From CAZJFC01 sp964545245 (GTDB lineage: Bacteria; Pseudomonadota; Alphaproteobacteria; Rickettsiales; 21-14-0-20-44-7), in contig CAZJFC010000010.1 of assembly GCA_964545245.1 (NCBI GenBank), positions 1 to 41,111 on the forward strand: a stretch of 41,111 bases of DNA, written 5' to 3'. Below, in pieces: positions 15,155 to 24,158 of this stretch (position 1 is its first letter; the number at the start of each line of letters is the position of its first letter). The notes under the pieces were generated by a model, which saw only the letters and a list, made by a program, of their open reading frames with translations, did not search any database and had not been told where the DNA came from. Position numbers and translations under genes: made by a program.

Positions 15155-16327
15155 ATGAAGGGTGCGCGAAAAAAATCACCAAAAATCATATTAATTACAG
15201 CGGCTTCTATTGCCATTATAGCCGGATTAATTCTATATGGCCTTAATGGCAATGACGTTATGCCGGTGCAGACCATAAGACCTGCCCTCCAGAATTTTGA
15301 GGAAACGGTAACGGCGCAGGGCAAGCTTGAGCCTAAGGAATATGTGGACGTTGGCGCGCAGGTTTCCGGCCAGTTGAAGAAAATACATGTTGAAATTGGT
15401 GATGTGGTGAAAAAAGGCGACCTGCTCGCGGAAATCGACCCGAAAGTCTATGAGGCGCGTGTTCAGGCTGATGAAGCAAGCTTAAAAAGCCTGAAAGCGC
15501 AACTGGCCGAGCAACAGGCGCAAGTGGTGCTGGCCACCCAGCAAAATGCAAGAAATGAGAAATTAATCGCCTCCGATGCAATCAGCCGCGAGGAACTGGA
15601 AACATCCCAGGGCGCATTAACCGTGGCGCGCGCCCGCGTGCAATCGTTAAAAGCGCAGATAGAACAGGCAGAATCCACCCTTGAAGGGGACAAAGCCAAT
15701 TTGAGCTATACCAAGATCTATGCCCCGATGGACGGCACAGTATCCGCGCAAACCTCCCGCGAAGGGCAAACCTTGAATGCCAACCAGGCCGCACCGGTGA
15801 TCTTGCAGCTTGCCAACCTTGACACTATGACCATCCGCGCGCAGGTGGCAGAAGCCGACGTAATGCGCCTTAAGCCGGATATGGATGTTTATTTCACCAC
15901 CCTTGGCTCGCTGGAAAAGAAGTGGCAGGCCAAAATCCGCCAGATACTCCCTACCCCTGAAATTATCAATGAGGTGGTTCTTTATAACGCGCTCATAGAT
16001 GTGGATAATCAGGAAAGGCAGCTCATGAACGGCATGAGCACGCAGATATTTTTTGTTATCGGCAAGGCGGATAATGTATTGACCATACCTGCTTCCGCGC
16101 TGGGAAAACGCCAGCCGGAGAAAGATACTGACAACGCGCAGGCTTATGTAGTTAAGGTCAGACAAGGCAAAACGCAGGTTGATAAGACGGTATTAATCGG
16201 GCTGATGAACCGCAATGCCGCGGAAGTAAAATCCGGGCTCGGCCAGAATGATGAGGTTATACTACCCCCGGCTGCCGCGGCTGTAACCAGAGCCACAGGA
16301 GGCTTCAGGGGTGGCCCCCGCCTATGA
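15155..16327 (+). CDS. macA: MacA-type periplasmic adaptor of an ABC efflux pump
   Basis: This is the membrane-fusion protein linking the inner-membrane ABC transporter to the outer-membrane channel. It has 390 residues. One N-terminal membrane anchor (residues about 9-28, KIILITAASIAIIAGLILYG) is followed by the lipoyl half-motif EYVDVGAQVSGQLKKIHVEIGDVVKKGDLLAEID, a long helical hairpin at about 105-190 with heptads (SLKSLKAQLAEQQAQ ... RARVQSLKAQIEQAEST), the second lipoyl half (YTKIYAPMDGTVSAQ), and beta-barrel and membrane-proximal domains. Its stop overlaps the macB start (ATGA). Substrates of this MacAB family include macrolides, peptides and lipid-linked molecules; the one here is unknown. 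Confidence 0.92.
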   Translation: MKGARKKSPKIILITAASIAIIAGLILYGLNGNDVMPVQTIRPALQNFEETVTAQGKLEPKEYVDVGAQVSGQLKKIHVEIGDVVKKGDLLAEIDPKVYEARVQADEASLKSLKAQLAEQQAQVVLATQQNARNEKLIASDAISREELETSQGALTVARARVQSLKAQIEQAESTLEGDKANLSYTKIYAPMDGTVSAQTSREGQTLNANQAAPVILQLANLDTMTIRAQVAEADVMRLKPDMDVYFTTLGSLEKKWQAKIRQILPTPEIINEVVLYNALIDVDNQERQLMNGMSTQIFFVIGKADNVLTIPASALGKRQPEKDTDNAQAYVVKVRQGKTQVDKTVLIGLMNRNAAEVKSGLGQNDEVILPPAAAAVTRATGGFRGGPRL

Positions 16328-18246
16328 CCGCGCTCCTTGAATTAAGGAACATCCTGAAACATTACAATAGTGGTGAGAATATGGTCCGCGCCCTTGATGG
16401 CGTTTCGCTCATTATCAACAAGGGGGAATTCATTGCCATCATGGGACAGTCAGGTTCCGGCAAATCCACCCTGATGAACATAATCGGCTGCCTCGACAAA
16501 CCCAGCAAGGGGCAATATCTGGTAAACGGGGTTGACGCCGCCGCGCTGGGAAGTGACGAGCTTGCCTCCCTGCGCCGCCAGACCTTCGGTTTTATATTCC
16601 AGCGATATAACCTTCTGGCGACCGCAACCGCCGAGGAAAATGTTGAAATACCCTGCATATATTCCGGCATAAGCAAGGCAGAGCGCATAACCCGCGCCAG
16701 GAACCTTCTCGGCAAGCTTGGCCTTGCGGAACGCAGCGACCACAAACCCGGCCAGCTTTCCGGAGGGCAGCAGCAGCGTGTCGCGATCGCGCGCGCGCTT
16801 GTCAATAACCCGCCGGTTATCCTTGCCGACGAGCCGACAGGAGCGCTTGACAGCAAAAGCGGCGAGGAAGTTATGGAGTTGCTAAAAAACCTTCACTCCG
16901 AAGGCAGGACCATAATCCTGATCACGCATGATGAGAAAGTAGCCTCCCATGCAGAACGGGTGATACGCATCAGCGACGGTAAAATTGTTGAGGAGTCAAA
17001 CTCCCCGGTTCCGGCGAAAGATACCCTCTACCGGGACACCGCTAGTGCATCAACTGCACTGCCGGATATTAGTGAAGCCACAAAAATGGCAATGCGCTCA
17101 CTAAGGGTGAACCTGTTCCGCACGGCGCTTACCCTCCTTGGGATCGTAATCGGCGTGGCGGCGGTGGTGACTATGCTGGCAATCGGCGCAGGCAGCAAAC
17201 AGAACATCCTTGACCAGATAAGCTCCATGGGAACCAATATCCTTTCCATACGCCCCGGAATGCCGGGGTTCCGCGGCAGCGGCGACATAACGACCCTGAC
17301 CATGGATGACGCCAAGGCAATCCTTGAGATACCAAATGTTGAGGCCACGGTTGCCGAGCGCAGCGGCCAATACACCTTACGCTACGGGAGTATCGACTAC
17401 GCCGCCGGGGTGACGGGAACCGGCCCCTCATTCCCGACAGTGAACAACTGGGTGATTGATACAGGCGGCTTCTTTACTGAACGCGATGTTACAGGTTATG
17501 CCCCCGTCGCCGTGCTTGGGCAGACAGTGATAAGCAACCTGTTCCCTGATGGCGAAGACCCGGTCGGGAAATATATCCTCATAAAGAATGTCCCGTTTGA
17601 AGTGATCGGCACATTAAAATCCAAAGGCGCAGGATGGGGCGGAGACCAGGATAACGCAGTGTGGATCCCCGTAACCACAGGTATGGTAAGGCTGTTCGGG
17701 CTTAATTATGTGAACTCCGTCACGGTCAAGATTAAAGATATAAACCAGATGGATGCAACGCAGCAGCAGATCACCTCGATGCTGGTGGAAAGGCACCGGA
17801 AGGAAGATTTCAACATCCGTAATATGACGTCGCTGCTGGAAACCGTAAACCAGACGCAGGACACCCTGACCTATCTGCTTGGCGCGGTGGCTGCGATCTC
17901 GCTCCTTGTCGGCGGCATCGGCGTGATGAACATCATGCTGGTCAGCGTGACTGAGCGCACGCGCGAGATCGGCATACGCATGGCAACCGGGGCAAGAAAA
18001 CGCGATATATTACTCCAGTTCAACACGGAAGCCGCAGTGGTTTGCGCAGTGGGCGGCGTTATGGGAATCCTGCTTGGATTGGCTGTCGGATTCATTCTCA
18101 AAGCTTTCGGCATTGCCGTTATATTTACTGCATTGCCCGCCTTGCTGGCTTTTTCCTGCGCATTCGGCACGGGATTGTTATTCGGCTATCTTCCCGCGAA
18201 GAAAGCAGCAAACCTTGACCCTGTAATCGCATTATCCTCGGAGTAA
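16324..18246 (+). CDS. macB: MacB-type ABC transporter, ATPase fused to permease
   Basis: This protein powers the tripartite pump from the inner membrane. It has 640 residues. The nucleotide-binding domain has Walker A GQSGSGKST at 41-49, the signature LSGGQQQR from residue 145, and Walker B ILADEPTGALD with Asp169 and Glu170. A membrane helix follows near residue 260 (RTALTLLGIVIGVAAVVTMLAIG), then a large periplasmic domain (about 285-510) and three C-terminal helices, with the conserved SVTERTREIGIRMATGARKRDI cytoplasmic segment. This topology is that of MacB. It overlaps macA by four bases and is followed after two bases by the outer-membrane factor, so the three genes are one translational unit. 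Confidence 0.94.
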   Translation: MTALLELRNILKHYNSGENMVRALDGVSLIINKGEFIAIMGQSGSGKSTLMNIIGCLDKPSKGQYLVNGVDAAALGSDELASLRRQTFGFIFQRYNLLATATAEENVEIPCIYSGISKAERITRARNLLGKLGLAERSDHKPGQLSGGQQQRVAIARALVNNPPVILADEPTGALDSKSGEEVMELLKNLHSEGRTIILITHDEKVASHAERVIRISDGKIVEESNSPVPAKDTLYRDTASASTALPDISEATKMAMRSLRVNLFRTALTLLGIVIGVAAVVTMLAIGAGSKQNILDQISSMGTNILSIRPGMPGFRGSGDITTLTMDDAKAILEIPNVEATVAERSGQYTLRYGSIDYAAGVTGTGPSFPTVNNWVIDTGGFFTERDVTGYAPVAVLGQTVISNLFPDGEDPVGKYILIKNVPFEVIGTLKSKGAGWGGDQDNAVWIPVTTGMVRLFGLNYVNSVTVKIKDINQMDATQQQITSMLVERHRKEDFNIRNMTSLLETVNQTQDTLTYLLGAVAAISLLVGGIGVMNIMLVSVTERTREIGIRMATGARKRDILLQFNTEAAVVCAVGGVMGILLGLAVGFILKAFGIAVIFTALPALLAFSCAFGTGLLFGYLPAKKAANLDPVIALSSE

Positions 18247-18248
18247 TT

Positions 18249-19625
18249 ATGGACAGACATAATACAGGCATAATAAAAGTTTTACTGGCTACATGTTTTT
18301 TAGCCTCATGCTCGCTCACGCCGGAATACCAAAGGCCGGTAACTAACATGCCCGAAAGCTGGAAAAATGAGGTGAAGTCCGAACCGGCTATCAGCATCAA
18401 CGCGAAATGGTGGGAGAATTATAAAAGCCCGGAGCTTAATTCCCTCATTACGAAAGCTCTTGAAAACAACAAGGACCTTGAGGCAGGGATCGCGCGGATC
18501 GAGCAGGCAAGGGCCAGCGCAAAAATTGCAGGAGCCGGTTTATATCCGGGTATCGGCGCATCCGGCAATGCCTCGAAAACCTATACTGACAGCCGTGGTT
18601 CCGGCGACCGGGAATCTTATGGAGGTTCGCTTGATGTATCATATGAACTTGATTTATTTGGCCGTAACCGATCAGGAAGCGACGCAGCCATAATGCGGGA
18701 AAAAGCTACCATATACGATCATGATTCGCTGGCGCTTGTTATAACTTCCGATGTTGCAGCATATTACGCGCAGTATTTAACCCTTAATGACAGGCTGGCG
18801 GTTGCCGAAAACAACCTTGCTAACGGGCAAGCCATCCTTAAAATCGTTCAGGCAAGGTTTGACGCCGGGAAGATATCAGCCCTTGAGCTTGCGCAGCAGA
18901 AAACCTCCCTCGCTTCGCTTGAAACCATCATCAGCGGCCTGAAGAACCAGAGGAATATCGCGCAAAGCCAGATAGCGATACTGACCGGCGCTGCCCCGCA
19001 AAATCTAAAAGTTGAAGGCACAACCATCACCTCCCTGTCCGCGCCATCGATTAATCCTTTGCTGCCGGGTGAACTGCTCGAAAGACGCCCTGATATTAAA
19101 GCCGCGGAGGCTGAACTGGTCGCTGCTAATATGGATATCGGCGCGGCAAAAGCCGAGTTCCTGCCAAAGCTACAGCTTGGGATAAACCCGGCAGCAACCG
19201 CAGCCAGTTTCTCTGACCCGGTGAGCCTTGCTACTGCATTTATTGCCTCCCTCACCCAACCGATATTCACAGGCGGGGCTTTGGAAGGCAATCTGGAAAG
19301 GACAGAAGCCCGTAAAAAGGAGCTGGCGGCAAATTATGCGGCCAAAGTCCTCAACTCATTGAAGGAAGTTGAAGACGCGCTTTCACAGGTCAACAGCGCT
19401 GAGGAGAGCCTTGTTTCAGACACTACCGCGCGGGATGAATCGCAGAAAGCATATGATATCGCAACACTCAGATACAAGGAAGGCCGCATAGATTTCCAGA
19501 CGCTGCTGGATACGCAAAGCAGCCTCTACAGGACGCAGGACAGCTATTACCAGTCACTTGCCAATAAAATAACCGCAGCTATCAGCCTATATAAATCATT
19601 GGGCGGCGGCTGGGGCGAATCCTAA
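18249..19625 (+). CDS. Outer-membrane efflux lipoprotein (NodT/OprM family)
   Basis: This is the TolC-like outer-membrane channel of the pump. It has 458 residues. A lipoprotein signal ends in the lipobox LASC with Cys21 as the acylated residue (ATCFLASCSLTPEYQRP), and the next residues are the SLTPEYQRP start common in this family. Two repeated helical halves follow, including SYELDLFGRNR and the C-terminal equivalent LTQPIFTGGALEGNLE. The internal duplication, length and lipobox fit the RND/MacAB-associated OprM/NodT group. The gene begins two bases after macB. With macAB, the operon encodes a complete cell-envelope export system. Confidence 0.92.
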   Translation: MDRHNTGIIKVLLATCFLASCSLTPEYQRPVTNMPESWKNEVKSEPAISINAKWWENYKSPELNSLITKALENNKDLEAGIARIEQARASAKIAGAGLYPGIGASGNASKTYTDSRGSGDRESYGGSLDVSYELDLFGRNRSGSDAAIMREKATIYDHDSLALVITSDVAAYYAQYLTLNDRLAVAENNLANGQAILKIVQARFDAGKISALELAQQKTSLASLETIISGLKNQRNIAQSQIAILTGAAPQNLKVEGTTITSLSAPSINPLLPGELLERRPDIKAAEAELVAANMDIGAAKAEFLPKLQLGINPAATAASFSDPVSLATAFIASLTQPIFTGGALEGNLERTEARKKELAANYAAKVLNSLKEVEDALSQVNSAEESLVSDTTARDESQKAYDIATLRYKEGRIDFQTLLDTQSSLYRTQDSYYQSLANKITAAISLYKSLGGGWGES

Positions 19626-19724
19626 ATTATTTTATACTGACCCCAGAACCGGCCACAACCCTCCCGGCAAGAGCCTGACCATCAAAATGATAAAAAGGGC
19701 GGCGAAACTCTGAATCTACGGCGC

Positions 19725-20783
19725 TTATGCCTGCCGCATTTTCTTTTGCAATCCTCGAAGGATGTGCCTTGCCATGCGGCGTACGCGGAACAGTTCAAGG
19801 CGGCGCAGGAGGTTGCGCTTTTTGCGGGTTTTGAGTTCCATGATGGCGCACCAGCGGCGCACGACTTCACAGAACTGGAGGAAGAGCAGCATATCTCCCG
19901 GCAGCTTCGTCAAATCCTCGCCATATCCCTGCATGAAACTTTCAAGATCAGTTTTATTGCAGCCGAATTTCTGCAACTCGCCCACGCCGGTAAATTTATA
20001 GCGGTAAACATCAAGATATATGAGGAAGCGGCAAATATCGTCGAATATATGCGATTTGCCGCGTCCCATGAAGTCGATGCCAATGGCGCGGTTGCCGTCG
20101 ACGAATATGTTTGAAAGCGTGAAATCGCCATGCAGTATTGTGTGCGGCAGTTGCACCCCGGCATATTTCACAGAATGCGTTTCCATGAAGTCGATACATT
20201 CGGCAAAAAGCCTGTTATTCCCCAGAACCGTTGCATCTACGGCATTGATGCGTTCGATTATCCTGCGTATTTTCCGCAATGCCTGCCCCGGGTCATACGC
20301 GCCATATGATATTCCCGATTGCTCATGGAACCAGCGCAACCAGCGCGCGGTAAGCGCGATATTCCTTGCCCTTTTCTCGCGGAACCCGACATCGCGGAAA
20401 ATCACATGGGATGCTTTTGGCGCGTTCACCCATTCCATGATGACGGCTTTATACTCCGGGACGACACCATACGCATCCGGCACTGTAAGCCCATCCCGGC
20501 TACAAGCATGATATGTGACCAAAGCTTTATACATATAATGATGCCCTCTCGTCGCATTGGCGCCATCATATATCTTGATACCTATCTCGCGCGCAGCGGA
20601 AGCGGATCTGAGGTGAAATACCCTGGCTTCCTTGCGCCGTATGACCGGACTTGCAAGCTGCCAGTCCTCCGGCCAATCCTTTGGCGCAGAGCCACTTGCA
20701 TGGAATTTCTCCAGAATTTCCTGCCATAGGTTAATGTCGGATTGCATATTCATCGCGGGGAGAATACCGGATAAATACAGCAA
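19725..20783 (-). CDS. APH/choline-kinase-fold phosphotransferase
   Basis: This is a protein-kinase-like small-molecule or sugar kinase. The catalytic Brenner motif is HGDFTLSN at residues 218-225 (Asp220 catalytic, Asn225 metal ligand) and the metal-binding Asp237 lies in AIGIDFMG. An N-terminal lobe with RVFHLRSASAAREIGIKIY supplies the ATP-binding Lys. The length is 352 residues if translation begins at the TTG at 20783, which has GAGAGG five bases upstream; an ATG at 20753 is the alternative but has no ribosome-binding site. The basic C-terminus (KTRKKRNLLRRLELFRVRRMARHILRGLQKKMRQ) could bind a membrane surface. A remnant that looks like a polysaccharide pyruvyl-transferase gene lies just upstream on the same strand, hinting at glycan modification. 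The substrate is not known. Confidence 0.75.
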   Translation of the reverse strand: MLYLSGILPAMNMQSDINLWQEILEKFHASGSAPKDWPEDWQLASPVIRRKEARVFHLRSASAAREIGIKIYDGANATRGHHYMYKALVTYHACSRDGLTVPDAYGVVPEYKAVIMEWVNAPKASHVIFRDVGFREKRARNIALTARWLRWFHEQSGISYGAYDPGQALRKIRRIIERINAVDATVLGNNRLFAECIDFMETHSVKYAGVQLPHTILHGDFTLSNIFVDGNRAIGIDFMGRGKSHIFDDICRFLIYLDVYRYKFTGVGELQKFGCNKTDLESFMQGYGEDLTKLPGDMLLFLQFCEVVRRWCAIMELKTRKKRNLLRRLELFRVRRMARHILRGLQKKMRQA

Positions 20784-20860
20784 AACAACCTCTCAAATCA
20801 ACCCGCGAATATACAGCGTTATCAAGAGCCGCTAATACCCGGACTCTTTTATATCATTCA

Positions 20861-21016
20861 TCATCTCACGGGCGGAAAGTTATGCAAAATCAAGGTAATG
20901 CACCACCACTTCCCTTTCTTCGGGCTGCCACGCGGCCGGGTGGCGGAATTATGGATGCCCCCTTCCCCGTTTACAATCACTGCATCAATCACCGGGAATT
21001 CACCTTTATCATAACT
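20861..21016 (-). pseudogene. Fragment resembling a polysaccharide pyruvyl transferase-family gene
   Basis: A short open stretch on the minus strand reads SYDKGEFPVIDAVIVNGEGG then IHNSA, close to the DAVIVNGEGTIHH core of polysaccharide pyruvyl transferase-family proteins. After that the frame turns into unrelated sequence and stops, and no start precedes it. It is therefore a remnant. It lies upstream of the APH-fold kinase on the same strand, and may be what is left of a partner gene. Confidence 0.45.
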
Positions 21017-21050
21017 CTAATACAAAACCTGCCACACCCGTCAACCTAGT

Positions 21051-21278
21051 TCAAAATTTGGGAGACACCAATATCTCTTGTACTGCCTTATATAAGAAAT
21101 CACCGGAAATATGTTCAAACGGGTCCATTTTTGCCAACAGTATGGAATCTAATTCATTGACATTATCTGAAAAGGCTATAATATTCGCCTCAGAATTAAT
21201 AGTTAATTTTGATGCCACATAAGGCGCTACACTTACGGGTGAATTAGTTGAATCTCCATTAGGTTTTTCTTTCTTCAT
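21051..21278 (-). CDS. Small hypothetical protein, 75 residues
   Basis: The frame runs from the ATG at 21278 (MKKEKPNGDSTNSPVSVAPYVASKLTINSEANIIAFSDN) to a stop at 21051. I see no domain, signal or membrane segment. It is divergent from the cold-shock gene 97 bases away, and no strong ribosome-binding site precedes it. It could be a real small gene or a chance frame. Confidence 0.35.
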   Translation of the reverse strand: MKKEKPNGDSTNSPVSVAPYVASKLTINSEANIIAFSDNVNELDSILLAKMDPFEHISGDFLYKAVQEILVSPKF

Positions 21279-21375
21279 TAGCAAACACCAGTTTTTAGTC
21301 TGGGTAGTTCTGCTCCATTATTTCTCTGGTTGAAAATATGGTTCTAAAAAACGCCAAACAATCAAGGAGATTATA

Positions 21376-21582
21376 ATGGCACAAGGTACAGTTAAATGGT
21401 TTGATCTGAAAAAGGGCTTCGGTTTTATTGCCCCTGAACAAGGAGGCAAGGATGTGTTCGTACATATCTCTGCACTTGAGTCATCAGGAATCAGGTCGTT
21501 AAACGAAGGACAACAAGTAACTTATGATATAGCAAACGAGAGAGGCAAGGAAGCCGCTATAAACCTCAAACTAGCTGCATAG
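21376..21582 (+). CDS. Cold-shock protein of the CspA family
   Basis: This is a single OB-fold nucleic-acid chaperone that melts RNA structure, 68 residues. RNP1 KKGFGFI is at residues 12-18 and RNP2 DVFVHIS at 26-32; the start MAQGTVKWFDLKKGFGFI is typical. A strong AAGGAG site precedes the ATG at 21376 and an intrinsic terminator follows, so it is a single-gene transcript. The 5' leader upstream is AT-rich, as expected for a temperature-sensing leader, but I cannot show that. Confidence 0.96.
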   Translation: MAQGTVKWFDLKKGFGFIAPEQGGKDVFVHISALESSGIRSLNEGQQVTYDIANERGKEAAINLKLAA

Positions 21583-21596
21583 TTATTAGAAATATC

Positions 21597-21625
21597 AGGG
21601 AGGGAAGAAATTTCCTCCCTTTTTT
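21597..21625 (+). terminator. Intrinsic terminator after the cold-shock gene
   Basis: AGGGAGGGAAG pairs with TTTCCTCCCT (one bulged base) around a short A-rich loop, followed by TTTTTT. It lies 15 bases after the csp stop codon. Confidence 0.9.
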
Positions 21626-21676
21626 ATAATATAACAGATTAACGCAAATACATCAGGTGCAGAAAGTCTTTTATAT

Positions 21677-21832
21677 ATGACCAAGCTAGGCGATAAGCAT
21701 ACTTGCAATAATTGTTCCAGGAATTTTTATGACCTGGAAAGGATGCCGGTCATCTGCCCATCGTGCGATACATTATATGTCCCCGAAACAAAGAAAGCTT
21801 ATTCAGCTCGCAAAAAATATAAGAGAGCCTGA
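21677..21832 (+). CDS. Miniature FYDLN-family zinc-ribbon protein, 51 residues
   Basis: The product reads MTKLGDKHTCNNCSRNFYDL then ERMPVICPSCDTLYVPETKK and ends basic (ARKKYKRA). The order LG-x-K-x-x-C-x-x-C, FYDL, then P-x-x-C-P-x-C is the core of the FYDLN-acid family (TIGR02300), found in Alphaproteobacteria. Zinc would be held by Cys10, Cys13, Cys27 and Cys30. The family members I know are about 100 residues or more with a long acidic tail; this one lacks the tail and ends in basic residues. Its stop overlaps the nhaA start (TGATG), implying translational coupling. Function in the family is unknown. Confidence 0.8.
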   Translation: MTKLGDKHTCNNCSRNFYDLERMPVICPSCDTLYVPETKKAYSARKKYKRA

Positions 21833-23199
21833 TGAAAGGGACACAGAATAAGCGGTCGAAACAAATGCGCATTGAGCGTAAAACCAGCCGCTTATTAACC
21901 CCTCTGGAAGCTTTTATCCGTCAGCAAGCTGCCTCAGGATTATTACTGGTGCTGGCCATTATTATCGCGCTCACAATGGCGAACTCAGGGTCTGATACAT
22001 GGCTGCAATCCATCGCTGCCATGGAGTTGGGCGCCAACTTCCACCACTATACATTCAGCATGGCAATATCGGAATGGATCAGTGACGGATTTATGGCCCT
22101 TTTCTTCTTTATGGTTGGCCTGGAAATCAAACGCGAGATGTTAATCGGGCAGCTTCGCCATCTGAGAACCACATTGTTTATTTTTATCGCGGCCCTGGGT
22201 GGCATGGTAGTTCCAGCATTTATATATTTGATATTAAACTATAATGGCGTTGGCCATCACGGCTGGGCAATCCCCATGGCTACCGATACGGCATTTGCCC
22301 TGGCTGTGCTGGCATTCCTGGCACGCCATGTATCTATAAGCGCATTCATATTCCTTACCGCATTGGCTATTATTGACGATATTATCACCGTTACCATTAT
22401 AGCTCTTTTTTATACCCAAGGCTTTGATTCCATGATGTTCATTAAGGCATTAATTCCCTTAAGCCTTCTGTTTGCCTGTAATTTTATGGGTATCCGTCGC
22501 GGCTGGATCTATCTAATACTGGGTATTGTCCTGTGGCTGTATGTACACGCATCCGGCGTGCATGGAACATTGGCCGGGTTACTAATGGCCCTTGCCGTTC
22601 CGGCACGCTCGCAAATCGGCCAGCACCGGTTCATAGAGAAAATAAAGAGCCAGATATTTGATTTTGAGAAAGGCAAGCACTCCGGGGAAGTCATGCTTCA
22701 ATCCAACCAGCAGCATCTCCTTGCTGATGCCATGGGAAATACCATCAGGGCTGCATCCACACCGCTTCAAAGATGGCATTCATCCCTTGAAAGCCCGGTA
22801 GCGATTATTGTCCTGCCACTGTTTGCGATCTTTAATGCAGGAGTATATTTATCAATAGATTCGGTTAGCGAAGCGATGGCATCATCTGTAAGTTGGGGTA
22901 TTATATTGGGATTAGTAATAGGAAAACCTCTGGGCATAACATTTTTTAGCTTCATTGCCATTCGCTTGCATATGGGCAGAATGCCAAAAGATATGACGTT
23001 TTCTGAGCTGATTGGCGTGGGTTTATTATCTGGAATTGGTTTTACAATGTCTCTTTTTATTACATTGTTAGGATTCAAGAATCATCCTGAACTGATTGAG
23101 CCGGCAAAGGTGGGGATTCTTATATCATCTGTGCTGGCAGCCGTTTTAGGGATGATCTGGTTACGCCTTTCACATGTACGGCCACATATTAAATTTTAA
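21832..23199 (+). CDS. nhaA: Na+/H+ antiporter NhaA
   Basis: NhaA exports sodium or lithium in exchange for two protons, setting internal pH and salt. It has 455 residues, with about twelve membrane helices after a basic N-terminus. The ion-binding pair is Asp182-Asp183 in AIIDDIITVTIIALFY (D163/D164 in E. coli), and Asp152 lies in PMATDTAFALAVL (D133 in E. coli). GLEIKREMLIGQLR and the late GIGFTMSLFI segment are also conserved. It starts on the stop of the small FYDLN gene. The downstream boundary is followed by debris of mobile elements. Confidence 0.95.
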   Translation: MKGTQNKRSKQMRIERKTSRLLTPLEAFIRQQAASGLLLVLAIIIALTMANSGSDTWLQSIAAMELGANFHHYTFSMAISEWISDGFMALFFFMVGLEIKREMLIGQLRHLRTTLFIFIAALGGMVVPAFIYLILNYNGVGHHGWAIPMATDTAFALAVLAFLARHVSISAFIFLTALAIIDDIITVTIIALFYTQGFDSMMFIKALIPLSLLFACNFMGIRRGWIYLILGIVLWLYVHASGVHGTLAGLLMALAVPARSQIGQHRFIEKIKSQIFDFEKGKHSGEVMLQSNQQHLLADAMGNTIRAASTPLQRWHSSLESPVAIIVLPLFAIFNAGVYLSIDSVSEAMASSVSWGIILGLVIGKPLGITFFSFIAIRLHMGRMPKDMTFSELIGVGLLSGIGFTMSLFITLLGFKNHPELIEPAKVGILISSVLAAVLGMIWLRLSHVRPHIKF

Positions 23200-23333
23200 T
23201 CCGGATTTTCTCCGATCTAAGAGTGCACTATAGCGAAGAATGGCGGGAAATCAAGGGCCTTAAGGCTTTGTTCGGATGTCTTTGAGGCGGGGCATAGTAG
23301 ACGGTTTGCGAACCTGCCGGGAAAGTAGATTGG

Positions 23334-23754
23334 CTATTTCGCGGATAAACTTTCCTTCTCTTCTGCTTCGGTTGAGAAATACCAGACGAAACACTTAGCT
23401 TTTTCTATATTCTCACCATTTAAATGTTTGCCGAAACTTTCTTTGCCTTCTTTGATAAAATCCTTTGTATTTTTCAGCGTTTGAAAATCTTTGAGCGCAG
23501 CATCAGCAGTTAAATCCACTCACTCATTCCAAGAGCGCTTTTCTGAAACTGTTTTATCTGTATCAACAGCGATCCAGTAACCTTTGCTTTTGTATCTATT
23601 ATTCAGCGAATTAGTAAAATGCACCCAAAGCATTGAGAAATAGGGGATGTAATCAATTTCAGCTTTTTTCAGCCAATCAATTTTGTTGGTTGTTAATGTC
23701 ATTGATTCCCAGCTTTTTTAATTCTTCATCAATCCATTTCGTGGCTTTATTCAC
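23334..23754 (-). pseudogene. Broken gene of a type I restriction-associated protein
   Basis: Three pieces line up on the minus strand: NKATKWIDEELKKLGINDIN, then after a frame change NKIDWLKKAEIDYIPYFSML (start near 23702), then after an in-frame TGA at 23520-23522 DLTADAALKDFQTLKNTKDF to a stop at 23334. Proteins with this WL-(K/R)-KAEIDY start often stand beside hsdS or hsdR and look HEPN-like. Here one frameshift and one stop codon rule out a full product. It lies directly downstream of the hsdS remnant, as in intact loci. The assignment to the HEPN-like group is from memory of similar proteins and is tentative. Confidence 0.6.
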
Positions 23755-23953
23755 TTTTTACATTTGATGGTCTTAATATTGCTATTTTACAACTTCCAGT
23801 AGATTTATTAATCTTGTCTGTAATTATTGAAACTGAGCCAACAGTTCCAACAATTGAAAGCAATATATCGCCAGCCTTAAAATGAGAACGCTTCATTTGC
23901 CCATGATTATAAATTGCTTCTGGGATAATCGCTTGAACTTGCAAGTTTTTGCA
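23747..23953 (-). pseudogene. hsdS: Type I restriction specificity subunit (hsdS) fragment
   Basis: About 65 residues of a target-recognition domain remain: HFKAGDILLSIVGTVGSVSI then ITDKINKSTGSCKIAILRPS. The pattern K-x-G-D-I-L-x-S-x-x-G-T-x-G followed by CKIAILRP is characteristic of HsdS. There is no start codon and the upstream frame is interrupted by a stop, so only a remnant is present. No hsdM or hsdR is visible. Confidence 0.7.
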
Positions 23954-24158
23954 TCAACCGTGTCGAAAGCTGGCTGAATTTTGAAAACAGAGAATTTTGA
24001 ATTTTCGACAGTAAAAATTCTTTTTGTAAATCAAAAAATTATCGCACGATTTTCGATAAAAATATCAAAAATCATTCAATGGCGGGCCTTAGTTGACAGT
24101 TTTCGATTAAATCCCGACATAATTACTCAGTTTCCTGTGTGGCTTCTAATGGAATTCG

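Noticed and set aside
20882..21048. Plus-strand frame of about 55 codons (MQNQGNAPPLPFLRA...)
   Set aside because: It is the antisense of the pyruvyl-transferase-like fragment and has an unlikely composition.
23239..23248. AATGGCGGGA matches the 3' end of tRNA-Asp (25210-25219) and could be the far attachment site of the tRNA-Asp island
   Set aside because: Only ten bases match and a similar nine-base match occurs at about 24078; too short to separate from chance or decay.
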